In this document: piece by piece, positions 8,701 through 16,534 of the stretch
How the letters are laid out: each line of letters starts with the position of its first letter
How positions within the stretch are numbered: the stretch's first letter is position 1
Assembly (NCBI RefSeq): GCF_026723765.1
Contig: NZ_CP113524.1
Span: forward strand, 2,403,001-2,467,000
DNA length: 64,000 nucleotides
Direction: 5' to 3'
Source: Lacrimispora xylanolytica
Lineage (GTDB): Bacteria; Bacillota; Clostridia; Lachnospirales; Lachnospiraceae
Translations under genes and position numbers: made by a program
Notes under the pieces: generated by a model
Databases searched by the model: none
What the model was told of the DNA's origin: nothing
Seen by the model: only the letters and a program-made list of their open reading frames with translations

Positions 8701-9357
8701 TTTCAGTCGGAGGTATTCTTTTGCTGCTTCGGATTGTCTGGCAAGTGGACCAACCTGCTTTTCCAGCTCCGTCAGAATATCATTGACACGGACCAGGTTT
8801 TGTTTCTCATCTTCCAGCTTTTTCTGTGCGATTGCCTTACGGCGCTTGAATTTAACAATACCAGCCGCTTCATCGAACAATTCCCGGCGTTCCTCTGGTT
8901 TTCCGCTTAGGATTTTATCAATCTGACCCTGTCCGATAATGGAATACCCCTCTTTGCCGATTCCAGTATCATAAAACAGTTCGTAGATATCTTTTAAACG
9001 GCAGGCACTGCCGTTGATCATATACTCGCTTTCACCAGAACGATAAACTCTTCTGGATACGGTTACCTGATCATAATCAATGGCAAGATGCTTGTCTGAA
9101 TTATCCAGGGTAATGGCAACATAAGCAAACCCCTGAGGCTTACGCTGTTCGGTTCCTGAAAAGATTACGTCCTGCATGCTGGAGCTTCGAAGCTGCTTTA
9201 CCTTCTGCTCTCCAAGTACCCAACGCACCGCATCAGCAACATTGCTTTTTCCGCTCCCATTAGGCCCCACAATGCCGGTAATTCCATTATGGAAATCAAA
9301 TACGATTTTATTGGCAAATGACTTAAAGCCCTGTATCTCAATACTTTTTAAATACAT
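5797..9357 (-). CDS. smc: Chromosome segregation ATPase SMC
   Basis: SMC forms the ring-shaped condensin that organises and segregates the chromosome with ScpA and ScpB. The 1186-residue product has the standard five-part plan: N-terminal ATPase half with Walker A GPNGSGKSNVADAVRW (about 32-47); a coiled coil; the hinge (about 505-670, with GRATFLPL and GGSMTGG); a returning coiled coil; and a C-terminal half with the signature LSGGEKALTAIALLF and Walker B CLLDEIEAALDD. Length and motifs are intact. The conserved rnc-smc-ftsY order is kept. Confidence 0.98.
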   Translation of the reverse strand: MYLKSIEIQGFKSFANKIVFDFHNGITGIVGPNGSGKSNVADAVRWVLGEQKVKQLRSSSMQDVIFSGTEQRKPQGFAYVAITLDNSDKHLAIDYDQVTVSRRVYRSGESEYMINGSACRLKDIYELFYDTGIGKEGYSIIGQGQIDKILSGKPEERRELFDEAAGIVKFKRRKAIAQKKLEDEKQNLVRVNDILTELEKQVGPLARQSEAAKEYLRLKEELKKYDVNQFLMETEGLRLQMKESEDKENIVAKDLEDAKTISEGIKEQYDALDTYLTELDEAITALRNEKNSSNMEISGLEGRINVLKEQINTERMNAEHIAGRIKTIHTEIASRQEQEVSYQQARADIASQVNSALEKLKEAEGILTAEDEKIRTFEQKLEEGKGRMMDLLNDKGSLTARQQRYEAMLEQVNVRRSEVCQKLLKFKSDESEQDELLLNLKKEADEIDEGISQRDEAQSLCESRTEELEAQVKRLNKNLNDKQQEYHTSYTKLESLRNLAERYEGYGGSIRKVMEVRGRIKGIHGVVADLITVPKQYEIAVETALGGSIQNIVTDSDQTAKQLIEYLKKNRFGRATFLPLTNISNKNSFSQEKALSEPGVLGLANTLVEADKQYEGLMNYLLGRVVVVDTIDNAIALAKKFQYSLRIVTLEGELLSAGGSMTGGAFKNTSNLLGRKREIEELEERCTKALTDVEQLEKELVMNEGLLTESKEELDRIRSEKQSLYLKQNTVRINLKRIEDKKTEIRESYGDLERENVQLEAQIREIGGSQQELLTAVETLEKQNRDTGEELELLNSGLEKAKSDREQFYRNLSAVQLETSGLKQKDDFEQENIKRIKDEIRRLEEELSGLTNGSDDSQLIVGEKEKEIELLKDQIHKEKSRGEELEQSIADKAGKKELKSKEQKELFRTREELTGRIGLLDKELFRLQSQKEKLNERMEGHVNYMWNEYELTFSSAEALRNHEWTSLPDIKRMIASLKDEIRKLGNVNVNAIEDYKEVSERYEFMKTQHDDLVLAEGTLLKIIDELDSGMRKQFEEKFREIRAEFDKVFKELFGGGRGTLELVEDEDILEAGIQIISQPPGKKLQNMMQLSGGEKALTAIALLFAIQNLKPSPFCLLDEIEAALDDSNVDRFAKYLHKLTKYTQFIVITHRRGTMVSADRLFGITMQEKGVSTLVSVNLIEEDLES

Positions 9358-9421
9358 ATTTCACGCCGACAGACTGTTAACGCCTGCCCTTTCTTCGTTT
9401 TTTGGACATGAAAACCCGCCA

Positions 9422-10117
9422 TTAACGCGCTTTCTCTTTTTTCAGTGCAAGAATACCATGGTAGGCAGCTACCTGCTCGGCTGCCTTTTTGGTTCTGCCG
9501 CTTCCCTGTCCGATGGCCTGATTTCCTATAAGAACCTGGGCTTCAAATAATTTGTTATGATCTGGTCCTTCTTCCCGTAAAAGCTTGTAGGTCAGCGGTT
9601 CCTCTGTCTGGCTCTGTACAATCTCCTGCAAGATAGTCTTGCTATCATAAAAGAGCTGTTTGTGTTCCAGGTCATTCATAATAAAACGCAAAATGAACTC
9701 TTTTGCATTAGCAAAACCACCGTCCAGATAAATAGCCCCAATCAATGCTTCCATGGCATCAGACACGATGGAAGCCCGTCCTCTTCCTCCGGTCGCTTCT
9801 TCTCCCTTACCTAAGAGAAGATATTGCCCAAGCTTTAATTCTTCCGCGCAATATGCCAGTGTAGGCTCACAGACTATACTGGCCCGTACCTTTGTTAAAT
9901 CACCCTCCGGCTTGTCCGGGTATTTGTGGTAAAGGCAGTCGCTTGAAAATAATTCTAGCACAGAATCTCCCAAAAACTCCAGCCGTTCGTTGCATTCCAG
10001 CTTGTTTAAGCGATGCTCGTTGGCATAGGAACTGTGAGTCATTGCCTGCGTCATCAGATGCTTATCCGAAAAACGGTAGCCGATCCGTTCCTCCAGTTCT
10101 TTTAAATTTCTACTCAT
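9422..10117 (-). CDS. rnc: Ribonuclease III
   Basis: This double-strand-specific endoribonuclease processes rRNA precursors and structured RNAs. The RNase III domain contains the catalytic signature CNERLEFLGDSVLEL (about residues 42-56) and the second acidic pair in VSDAMEALIGAIYLDGG (about 118-134). A C-terminal double-stranded RNA binding domain follows (about 158-228, ending in the GSGRTKKAAEQVAA motif). Its 231 residues are typical. It sits between acpP and smc, with a possible attenuating hairpin just upstream. Confidence 0.97.
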   Translation of the reverse strand: MSRNLKELEERIGYRFSDKHLMTQAMTHSSYANEHRLNKLECNERLEFLGDSVLELFSSDCLYHKYPDKPEGDLTKVRASIVCEPTLAYCAEELKLGQYLLLGKGEEATGGRGRASIVSDAMEALIGAIYLDGGFANAKEFILRFIMNDLEHKQLFYDSKTILQEIVQSQTEEPLTYKLLREEGPDHNKLFEAQVLIGNQAIGQGSGRTKKAAEQVAAYHGILALKKEKAR

Positions 10118-10146
10118 ATAATCCCTCTTTCCCTATTATAAAAGAA

Positions 10147-10182
10147 GGTGCTGCTAAAAGACCCTACGGTTCCAGCAGCACC
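10147..10182 (-). terminator. Hairpin between acpP and rnc
   Basis: Nine-base arms GGTGCTGCT (10147-10155) and AGCAGCACC (10174-10182) form a strong stem. On the minus strand it is followed by TTCTTTTAT, so it could act as a partial terminator that lets acyl carrier protein be made in excess over the genes behind it. Confidence 0.55.
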
Positions 10183-10190
10183 CACATCTA

Positions 10191-10421
10191 TTAATTTAAA
10201 GCATTCTTGATCTGATCTACTGCATCGCTGACACTAACAATGTTTTCTGCCACTTCAGTTGGAATCTCAATATCAAATTCCTCTTCAATGCCCATAATGA
10301 TCTGGAACACATCAAGGGAGTCAGCTCCAAGATCATCCACAAATGTGGAGTTCAAGTTAACCTCATCCGGCTCAATATTTAATACCTCTGCAATAATATT
10401 CTGTAACTTCTCAAATTCCAT
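10191..10421 (-). CDS. acpP: Acyl carrier protein
   Basis: This 76-residue acidic protein carries the growing acyl chain in fatty acid synthesis. The 4'-phosphopantetheine attachment serine is in the classical [15 protein letters not shown] motif (Ser near residue 37). The frame is open further upstream, but the ATG at 10421 has a close match to the ribosome site (GGAAGGAAAAG) and gives the normal length. It follows plsX on the same strand, consistent with a lipid-synthesis operon. Confidence 0.97.
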   Translation of the reverse strand: MEFEKLQNIIAEVLNIEPDEVNLNSTFVDDLGADSLDVFQIIMGIEEEFDIEIPTEVAENIVSVSDAVDQIKNALN

Positions 10422-10440
10422 TTCTTTTCCTTCCTCTCTC

Positions 10441-11457
10441 CTATTCTTTACTTCCTTCATTCACTGATTTAAGACTTTCTCTTATCTTATCATTAATTCC
10501 CTGTTCTTTGAAGGTTACACACTGAAGTATGGAGTTTTTTACTTCTACCGCTTTTGAATTTCCGTGGGTTTTTACAACCAGACCATTAAGTCCCAGAAGC
10601 GGTGCTCCGCCGTATTGGGATGCGTCAAATGATTTTAATGTTTCCTTCAAAGCGGGCTTTACTAGTAAAGCTCCTATCTTGCTCCTTAAGCTTCCCATCA
10701 TACCGCTTTTCACCTTGCCGATCAAGGTTGCGCCCACTCCTTCATAAAGCTTTAGGATTACATTTCCTACAAATGCTTCACAGACTATAACATCTGCTCC
10801 GCCGCGGGGAATCTCCCTTGCTTCAATGCTTCCGGTAAAATTGATGTCTTCACATTCTTTTAACAGTGGAAAGGTTTCTTTCACAAGCACGTTTCCCTTT
10901 TCTTCTTCTGCGCCGATATTGACTATGGCTACTCTGGGATTTTTAATCCCCATAACGTGCTCCATGTAAATGGAACCCATTCTTGCGAACTGTACCAGAT
11001 GTGACGATCTGGCATCTACATTGGCTCCGCAGTCAATCAGCAGGGAAACTCCTTTTTCTGTAGGAATTAACGGAGCTAACGGCGGTCTTTCCACGCCCTT
11101 AATCCGGCCGACAATTACCTGACCGCCAACTAAGATGGCGCCTGAGCTGCCTGCCGATACAAATGCATCCGCTTCCTTTTGTTTTACCAGATTCATTCCC
11201 ACAACAATAGAAGAATCTTTCTTCTTTCGTATAGCATTAACCGGAGATTCTTCCGTCTCGATTACCTCTGATGCGTTTACAATCTGTATCTGTTCTTTCT
11301 GATACTGATGCTTTGAAAGTTCTTCTGATACAATCTGCTCTTTCCCTACTAAGAGAACCTGGATCCCTTTATTCGCATTCACAGCCGCCACAGCACCTGC
11401 TACCATCTCTGCTGGCGCATAGTCTCCACCCATGGCATCTACAGCTACTTTAATCAT
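10441..11457 (-). CDS. plsX: Phosphate acyltransferase PlsX
   Basis: PlsX converts acyl-ACP to acyl-phosphate, the donor for PlsY in the first step of phospholipid synthesis. The N-terminus [15 protein letters not shown] is the family signature, followed by the conserved [11 protein letters not shown] and the DCGANVDAR segment. The usual length of about 338 residues is reached from the ATG at 11457 (or its neighbour at 11460), just behind AAAGGGG; the longer open frame is not supported by a ribosome site. Normally rpmF lies directly upstream of plsX in this group; here MATE and about 29 kb of other genes intervene and plsX has its own promoter. Confidence 0.95.
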   Translation of the reverse strand: MIKVAVDAMGGDYAPAEMVAGAVAAVNANKGIQVLLVGKEQIVSEELSKHQYQKEQIQIVNASEVIETEESPVNAIRKKKDSSIVVGMNLVKQKEADAFVSAGSSGAILVGGQVIVGRIKGVERPPLAPLIPTEKGVSLLIDCGANVDARSSHLVQFARMGSIYMEHVMGIKNPRVAIVNIGAEEEKGNVLVKETFPLLKECEDINFTGSIEAREIPRGGADVIVCEAFVGNVILKLYEGVGATLIGKVKSGMMGSLRSKIGALLVKPALKETLKSFDASQYGGAPLLGLNGLVVKTHGNSKAVEVKNSILQCVTFKEQGINDKIRESLKSVNEGSKE

Positions 11458-11500
11458 CATGATTCCCCTTTCAAGTACTTCCTTAGATAATCTATTACAT

Positions 11501-11529
11501 AATATACTAAATATTATTCTATAAATCAA
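11501..11529 (-). promoter_or_regulatory. Putative plsX promoter
   Basis: On the minus strand TTGATT (11529-11524), a 17-base spacer and TATATT (11506-11501) precede plsX by about 45 bases in an AT-rich stretch. Confidence 0.5.
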
Positions 11530-11559
11530 TAATAAATTGAGAAATTTAAAAGAGGAACC

Positions 11560-11588
11560 AAAAAACAAAATTCAGGATTCCAAATCCT
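11560..11588 (-). terminator. Terminator after the MATE gene
   Basis: On the minus strand AGGATT, a 3-base loop and AATCCT (11588-11574) are followed by GAATTTTGTTTTTT. The stem is short, so efficiency is uncertain. Confidence 0.45.
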
Positions 11589-11622
11589 AGTATGCCCGCT
11601 TTTTACAAATGATTTTAATCTT

Positions 11623-12969
11623 TTAGGATGTCAAATTCTTTTCTACCTTTTTCATAACAAAAATATAAGCAATGCCGGTAAATACTGCTGCGCTGACCCA
11701 GGCCGCCGGATCACCTGCACAGGATAAGGGAAAGCTTAAGAGACGGATTGCAAATACAGCCATGATAAGGCGCGCTATAAGCTCTACCACGCCGCCCATC
11801 ATGGGCAGAAATCCATACCCACAGCCCTGCATGGTATTTCTGAATATGAAAATTGTACTTAAGGGAATGTAAAATAAAGCGCATAAATAAATATAAGTCT
11901 TTGCCCAGGGAAGCATTTCTGATATATCCACATCACCGGAAAAGAACAGAGAAAGGGCGTATGGAAGCGCGAGGCATACCGCGGCGGAGCATACGATGGC
12001 ATAGACAAATTCTGTGGAAAGTGCCAGGCGGACTCCTCTCCGGATTCTCTTAATATCCCCCTTTCCGTAATTCTGACCGGTATAAGTTGCCATGGTCTGG
12101 CCCATTGCCATCATTCCCTGCATAGCAATGTTTTGAAACTTGCTGGCAGCCGTAAAAGAGGCAACTGCCGTTGAACCAAACAAATTGATTGCAGACTGCA
12201 TGATCATGGTACCGGAAGCTGTTATTCCAAATTGGAGTGCCATTGGGATACCTACAGACAGCTGATGCCTTGTATCGCTAAAACTTAGCTTCCAGTGATG
12301 CGCAAAAGGTGCAAGCACTGGTACTTTCTTAAAAATGTAAATAAGGCATAGAATGGTGGAAATTGCCTGTGATATATTGGTCGCCCAGGCCGAACCTGCA
12401 ACACCCCACTGAAAAACAATTACAAAAAGCAGATTTAACAAAAGATTTAACAGCGAGGAAAATGCCAGGAAGTAAAGAGGAACTCTGCTGTTTCCCACCG
12501 CCCGTAAAAAAGAGGAAAACAGATTATAAAATACGTTTGCAACAATACCTATGCAAATGATTGATATATATGTCAATGCATCATTAAAAATATCAGCCGG
12601 AGTGTTCATAAGTCTTAAAAGCGGCCTCATAACTAAAAGGCTGATCAAGGTCATAAACACGATTACAAAAACAGATAATATTGTACCGTTTGCCACGGAA
12701 TGCTTGGTTCCCTCCCGGTCGCCGGCTCCAAACCTCTGGCTGGTAAGAACCGTAAAACCAGTGCTCATTCCCTGAGAAAAACCTATCACTAAAAACATGA
12801 TAGTTCCTGTGGAACCAACTGCTGCAAGTGCACCTGGCCCTACAAAACGGCCCACAATAATGGTATCCACCATATTATAAAGCTGCTGAAAAATATTACC
12901 TAGAAAAAGTGGCAGTGTGAATTTTAAGATAATTGGTAGGGGACTGCCTTTTGTCATATCTGTTTCCAT
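11623..12969 (-). CDS. MATE family multidrug/metabolite exporter
   Basis: This is a cytoplasmic-membrane antiporter of the MATE family (448 residues, about twelve hydrophobic segments in two repeated MatE halves). It begins METDMTKGSPLPIILKFTLP and continues with LGNIFQQLYNMVDTIIVGRFVG, the typical first-helix signature of clostridial NorM/DinF-like members. The substrate cannot be told from sequence. It is followed by a short hairpin and then by plsX, so it is the left edge of the accessory segment that separates plsX from rpmF. Confidence 0.9.
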   Translation of the reverse strand: METDMTKGSPLPIILKFTLPLFLGNIFQQLYNMVDTIIVGRFVGPGALAAVGSTGTIMFLVIGFSQGMSTGFTVLTSQRFGAGDREGTKHSVANGTILSVFVIVFMTLISLLVMRPLLRLMNTPADIFNDALTYISIICIGIVANVFYNLFSSFLRAVGNSRVPLYFLAFSSLLNLLLNLLFVIVFQWGVAGSAWATNISQAISTILCLIYIFKKVPVLAPFAHHWKLSFSDTRHQLSVGIPMALQFGITASGTMIMQSAINLFGSTAVASFTAASKFQNIAMQGMMAMGQTMATYTGQNYGKGDIKRIRRGVRLALSTEFVYAIVCSAAVCLALPYALSLFFSGDVDISEMLPWAKTYIYLCALFYIPLSTIFIFRNTMQGCGYGFLPMMGGVVELIARLIMAVFAIRLLSFPLSCAGDPAAWVSAAVFTGIAYIFVMKKVEKNLTS

Positions 12970-13072
12970 TGTTTTTTATCCTTCTTTGCTGATAAGTATC
13001 CTGTTTTTAATCAGTGCAAACGTATTCTATCATGTTCCAATGGGCTTGTCACCGATATTTTATAATATAATG

Positions 13073-13114
13073 AAAAAACAGCCACATCGCTTATGACTTA
13101 AGCCTTGTGACTGT
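13073..13114 (-). terminator. Intrinsic terminator after the YczE-like gene
   Basis: On the minus strand ACAGTCACAAGGCTT (13114-13100) pairs imperfectly with AAGCGATGTGGCTGT (13092-13078) and is followed by a run of six T. Confidence 0.7.
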
Positions 13115-13132
13115 AGTTTCAATCCTTATTAT

Positions 13133-13795
13133 TTAGCTTTTTGCAGGTTTTAATTCCTTGTCATAAATATTACGGAACCAGCTTCCAAACTTCTTATTAA
13201 TAAAATGAATGATATTTCCTATGGTAAAGAATGCAACAACCGTTCCAATCCCAATGCCAATGATGGTTCCAGTGGATATCATGCTGATGACAACAGTGAT
13301 TGCAAGCATAATGCCGTCATAAAGCACTTTTGCACGTCCAAAAGGCAGCTTTGTAATGGCAGAAAGGGCTTGTACTCCGCCATCAGGAGGATTTGGTACA
13401 AAGTCCATATTAACTACCATGCTGATACCAATTGCGATACAAAGAATCGCTGATACCAGGAGCACGATTTTCATCATGATACTTGGATTTGATATGATTA
13501 TAAATTTATTATAAAAATCCACAATCCAGCCAAAAACAAAGGAAAAAGGAAACTGGAGAAGTACTTTGATTTTTATCTTACGGTAAATGATGCACTGAAA
13601 TAATACATCTGCCAGATATACTACGGTACAGGCTGTTCCCAGTGTCATTGAGCTGATTTTGCTGATAACAAACGGAACGGAATTTGTTGTGGATACTCCA
13701 AGTAAGCATTTTGTGTTTAGTACGACTCCCAGTGCAAGCAGAAGAACCCCAATTACGTATACAGCGATGCGCTGTGCCATTTTAGTATAATTCAT
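13133..13795 (-). CDS. YczE/YitT-like integral membrane protein
   Basis: The 220-residue product has five or six hydrophobic segments and matches in outline the YczE/YyaS group of Firmicutes membrane proteins: GVLLLALGVVLNTKCLLGVS near the start and NPPDGGVQALS in the middle. The biochemical role of this family is unknown. I start it at the ATG at 13795, which has an AAAAGGGG ribosome site; the upstream open frame overlaps the flavoprotein gene and has no such site. It lies 52 bases downstream of the flavoprotein gene on the same strand, so it may belong to the same operon and could be a transporter for its substrate, but that is inference. Confidence 0.8.
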   Translation of the reverse strand: MNYTKMAQRIAVYVIGVLLLALGVVLNTKCLLGVSTTNSVPFVISKISSMTLGTACTVVYLADVLFQCIIYRKIKIKVLLQFPFSFVFGWIVDFYNKFIIISNPSIMMKIVLLVSAILCIAIGISMVVNMDFVPNPPDGGVQALSAITKLPFGRAKVLYDGIMLAITVVISMISTGTIIGIGIGTVVAFFTIGNIIHFINKKFGSWFRNIYDKELKPAKS

Positions 13796-13847
13796 ATGAA
13801 TACCCCTTTTTTGTTGGTATGAAATAGAATGAAATGAGACCGTTACT

Positions 13848-15752
13848 TTATTGCGTTTGTTTGGACTGGCGCAGCGTTCGATGCTCTGCCCATATTGTTT
13901 CAAACCAGTCATTTTTCTGGGGAACCGGAGTCACTTCTTCCGTAAGGCTTGTGAAGCGGCCATTTTCCTGCCTTGTAATCAGGCGCAGGTTCTTATCATG
14001 AGATTTGGTTGGCAGATACCCACCCATCTCCTCTTTTACCAGGCAGCTTCCCCTGCTGCCAAATAAAGCTGCCGACTGCTCCATAGCCTCTAAAACAGCA
14101 CACTGGGTCACAATCATATCGTATGTCTTTAATAAGATAGGAAGCGTTCTGATATTAGGAACCCTGACCAGGCTCTTAAAATGAATCCGGTAGTGTTCCA
14201 CGTTCTCACGCAGTTTAGATAACCCCTTTATATCACGGACCTGGGCCGCCACACAAGACATGGCATTTTGAAGGTCCTCTCTTACCGTAAGGGCGTTATT
14301 TTCTTCTCCTATCATGCTTAAAAGACTGTTTCCTATTTCCTTAGCCAGCTTGTCTGGGGATACCTTCCACAACGAAGGATCTGGTGTCTCCTCCTCACTG
14401 GTGTAAGAAATGTGCTGAGCGGCCCGCATAGAGCCTACCTGAGTGGAATTTAAAGCGGAACCGCCTGGACGATGGACTCCAAAGGTACCTGCTGCTTCTC
14501 CTGCTGCAAACAATCCTTTCATCGAAGTCTCCCAGTTGGCATCCACCAATATTCCCCCATTGTGATGCTGGGCACAAACACTGATTTCAAGCATTTCTTT
14601 TTCAATATCAATGCTGTGGCTCTTATACAGGTCAATGGCAAGAGGATTCATATGCTTTAACCGCTCAATGGGAGTGCCAAACAGAGCATTGGATTTTAAA
14701 AGATAGGAATGAGCCTCTTTTGACAGGCATTCAAACCCGCCCTCTAAACCAGCTGGATTATTCATGAAATCCAGATACACTCTGCGCCCTTTTATTGCAG
14801 TTTCCTCATAGACACATAAATCGATCCGTGAAGAAGCATCTTTTTTACTGGCATCAAAGGGCCATTGATAACCTTTTAGGAACACCAGATTCAGTGCCTC
14901 TTCCTTACTCATATAGTCCATAAGGAATTCTCGCTCCACTCCATCTTTATCAATGGATACATACCGTGGCAGTACCTGCTGATAAGTACCTGATACATTC
15001 CAGCGAAACTTGATGGAAGCCAGTCCGTACTGCCATTCCTGAAGATTCACCCCCCTGACACCTGCATCAAGGAGTGTCCCTGACATTCCTGTATGACCTG
15101 CCGGATAGACCACATTTTTATAACAGGCGCTTGGTCCTCCGGTACACCAGATCACATGATTTGCTGCAACTACTACCAGTTCCAGCTGATTATCGGAAAG
15201 CTTATCTTTATTTAGGCAGATAATTCCCCGGATTTCATTGTCCTCTTCATAAATCTGAAAAGCCAGCAGCTCATTTAAAATTGGCATATTCTTTTTACTT
15301 ACTGACCTTTCCAGGGCTTCTGTCATGTAGCGGGATGTAAGAGGCCCTGCAGAAGTTGCTCGCTGACGCGGATCATGATCTGTCTTATAGCCTGTGTATA
15401 CTCCAAACTCATCGGTGGGAAAATCCACTCCCAGATTCGCCAGCTTGTAAAAACAGCGCAGGGAATTGGCTGCCTCTGCCAGGGCAACGCTGCCGTCTAC
15501 CCCCTCCCCGTCATATAGTGTCTGAGCCATCTCGTACACAGAATCGTTCTCATGAAACCCCACGGAAAGCTTATAGTAGGTCTGCTTATCACTTCCCGTA
15601 TTCCGGGAGGTTCCCATGCGGATTCCTTCTGTCAGCAAGGCAATATTTCTCCGGCCAAGATCATAGAGCCAATCGACCGCATTATAAGCTGCCGCACCGC
15701 TTCCTACTACGACTGTATCATATTGTAAGAACTTATAACTAACTTTCTCCAT
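13848..15752 (-). CDS. FAD-dependent reductase of the fumarate reductase/succinate dehydrogenase flavoprotein family
   Basis: The 634-residue protein has the N-terminal FAD Rossmann motif VVVGSGAAAYNA (about residues 14-25), a capping-domain active-site stretch GYKTDHDPRQRATSAGPLTSR with conserved Arg residues, a second FAD motif GLFAAGEAAGTFGVHRPGGSALNS and a C-terminal helical domain as in FrdA/aspartate oxidase. No iron-sulfur or membrane-anchor subunit is nearby, so it is not a complete respiratory complex; electrons may come from a partner such as the neighbouring flavoenzyme. The ATG at 15752 follows AGAGGT and leaves 13 bases after the SDR stop. Together with the OYE-type and SDR genes it probably reduces C=C or C=O bonds of a small imported molecule; the substrate is unknown. 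Confidence 0.85.
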   Translation of the reverse strand: MEKVSYKFLQYDTVVVGSGAAAYNAVDWLYDLGRRNIALLTEGIRMGTSRNTGSDKQTYYKLSVGFHENDSVYEMAQTLYDGEGVDGSVALAEAANSLRCFYKLANLGVDFPTDEFGVYTGYKTDHDPRQRATSAGPLTSRYMTEALERSVSKKNMPILNELLAFQIYEEDNEIRGIICLNKDKLSDNQLELVVVAANHVIWCTGGPSACYKNVVYPAGHTGMSGTLLDAGVRGVNLQEWQYGLASIKFRWNVSGTYQQVLPRYVSIDKDGVEREFLMDYMSKEEALNLVFLKGYQWPFDASKKDASSRIDLCVYEETAIKGRRVYLDFMNNPAGLEGGFECLSKEAHSYLLKSNALFGTPIERLKHMNPLAIDLYKSHSIDIEKEMLEISVCAQHHNGGILVDANWETSMKGLFAAGEAAGTFGVHRPGGSALNSTQVGSMRAAQHISYTSEEETPDPSLWKVSPDKLAKEIGNSLLSMIGEENNALTVREDLQNAMSCVAAQVRDIKGLSKLRENVEHYRIHFKSLVRVPNIRTLPILLKTYDMIVTQCAVLEAMEQSAALFGSRGSCLVKEEMGGYLPTKSHDKNLRLITRQENGRFTSLTEEVTPVPQKNDWFETIWAEHRTLRQSKQTQ

Positions 15753-15765
15753 TGTGTACCTCTGC

Positions 15766-16521
15766 TTAAAGTCGTTTGATGTGAAATCCTCCGTCCACAT
15801 CAATAAAGTTTCCTGTGGTATATGGGAATTTTCCTCCTGCAAACGCGCTTACGGCCAGTGCCACATCTTCTGGCAGTCCCCAGCGGCGAATAGGAAATAC
15901 GCCATCTTCAATCATCTTTTCGTACTTGGATTGCACAGTACTGGTCATATCCGTTAAGATAACACCCGGTCTGACTTCATAGACCAGAATTCCCTCTGCG
16001 GATAACCGATCCGCATAAAGCTTAGTCAACATGCTGACTCCAGCCTTTGAAATACAGTATTCTCCTCGGTTTACAGAGCTTACTTCCGCGGAACAGGACG
16101 AAACATTAATAATGATTCCTTTTTCCTCCTGCTTTATCATCTGGTTCGCAACCAGCTGGGTTAAAAACATATTTCCCCGAAGATTAATTGAAAGCACATA
16201 ATCAAAGCTTTCCTCGCTCATAGTAAGGAGATCTGCTCTTACTTTGGGAGCAACTCCGGCATTATTAACAAGGACGTTTATTTTCCCGTAATGTGCCACG
16301 CTTTCCTTTACAATGTGGATTCTGTCTTCATGGTTTGAAATATCACCGGTTACATAGAAATAATCCTTATTATTATCGTCAAACCACTTTAATTGATCTG
16401 CATACGCTTCCTTTTTACGGGTTCCGACAATGACAACCTGGAATCCATCTTCTGAAAGCTGCTTTGCAATGGCTAATCCAATACCACGGGTTCCTCCGGT
16501 CACTACTGCTGTTTTTGCCAT
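15766..16521 (-). CDS. Short-chain dehydrogenase/reductase
   Basis: This is a classical SDR of 251 residues that reduces or oxidises an alcohol/ketone with NAD(P). The cofactor motif TGGTRGIG (8-15), the NNAG motif (about 86-89), the catalytic Ser in INVSSCSAE and the YCISK pair (Tyr and Lys) are all present, and it ends in the usual DVDGG segment. It resembles 3-oxoacyl-ACP reductase-like enzymes, but its setting between two flavoenzymes suggests a catabolic or biotransformation role, for example on a hydroxyl/keto group of the same compound. It follows the OYE-like gene by 13 bases on the same strand. Confidence 0.92.
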   Translation of the reverse strand: MAKTAVVTGGTRGIGLAIAKQLSEDGFQVVIVGTRKKEAYADQLKWFDDNNKDYFYVTGDISNHEDRIHIVKESVAHYGKINVLVNNAGVAPKVRADLLTMSEESFDYVLSINLRGNMFLTQLVANQMIKQEEKGIIINVSSCSAEVSSVNRGEYCISKAGVSMLTKLYADRLSAEGILVYEVRPGVILTDMTSTVQSKYEKMIEDGVFPIRRWGLPEDVALAVSAFAGGKFPYTTGNFIDVDGGFHIKRL

Positions 16522-16534
16522 TTGAGACCTCCTG

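Noticed and set aside
5797-9357. Plus-strand open frames opposite smc
   Set aside because: They are Ser/Phe-rich mirror images of coiled-coil codons, without ribosome sites; smc itself is unmistakable.
13848-15752. Respiratory fumarate reductase subunit A
   Set aside because: There are no iron-sulfur or membrane-anchor subunits and the neighbours are soluble reductases.
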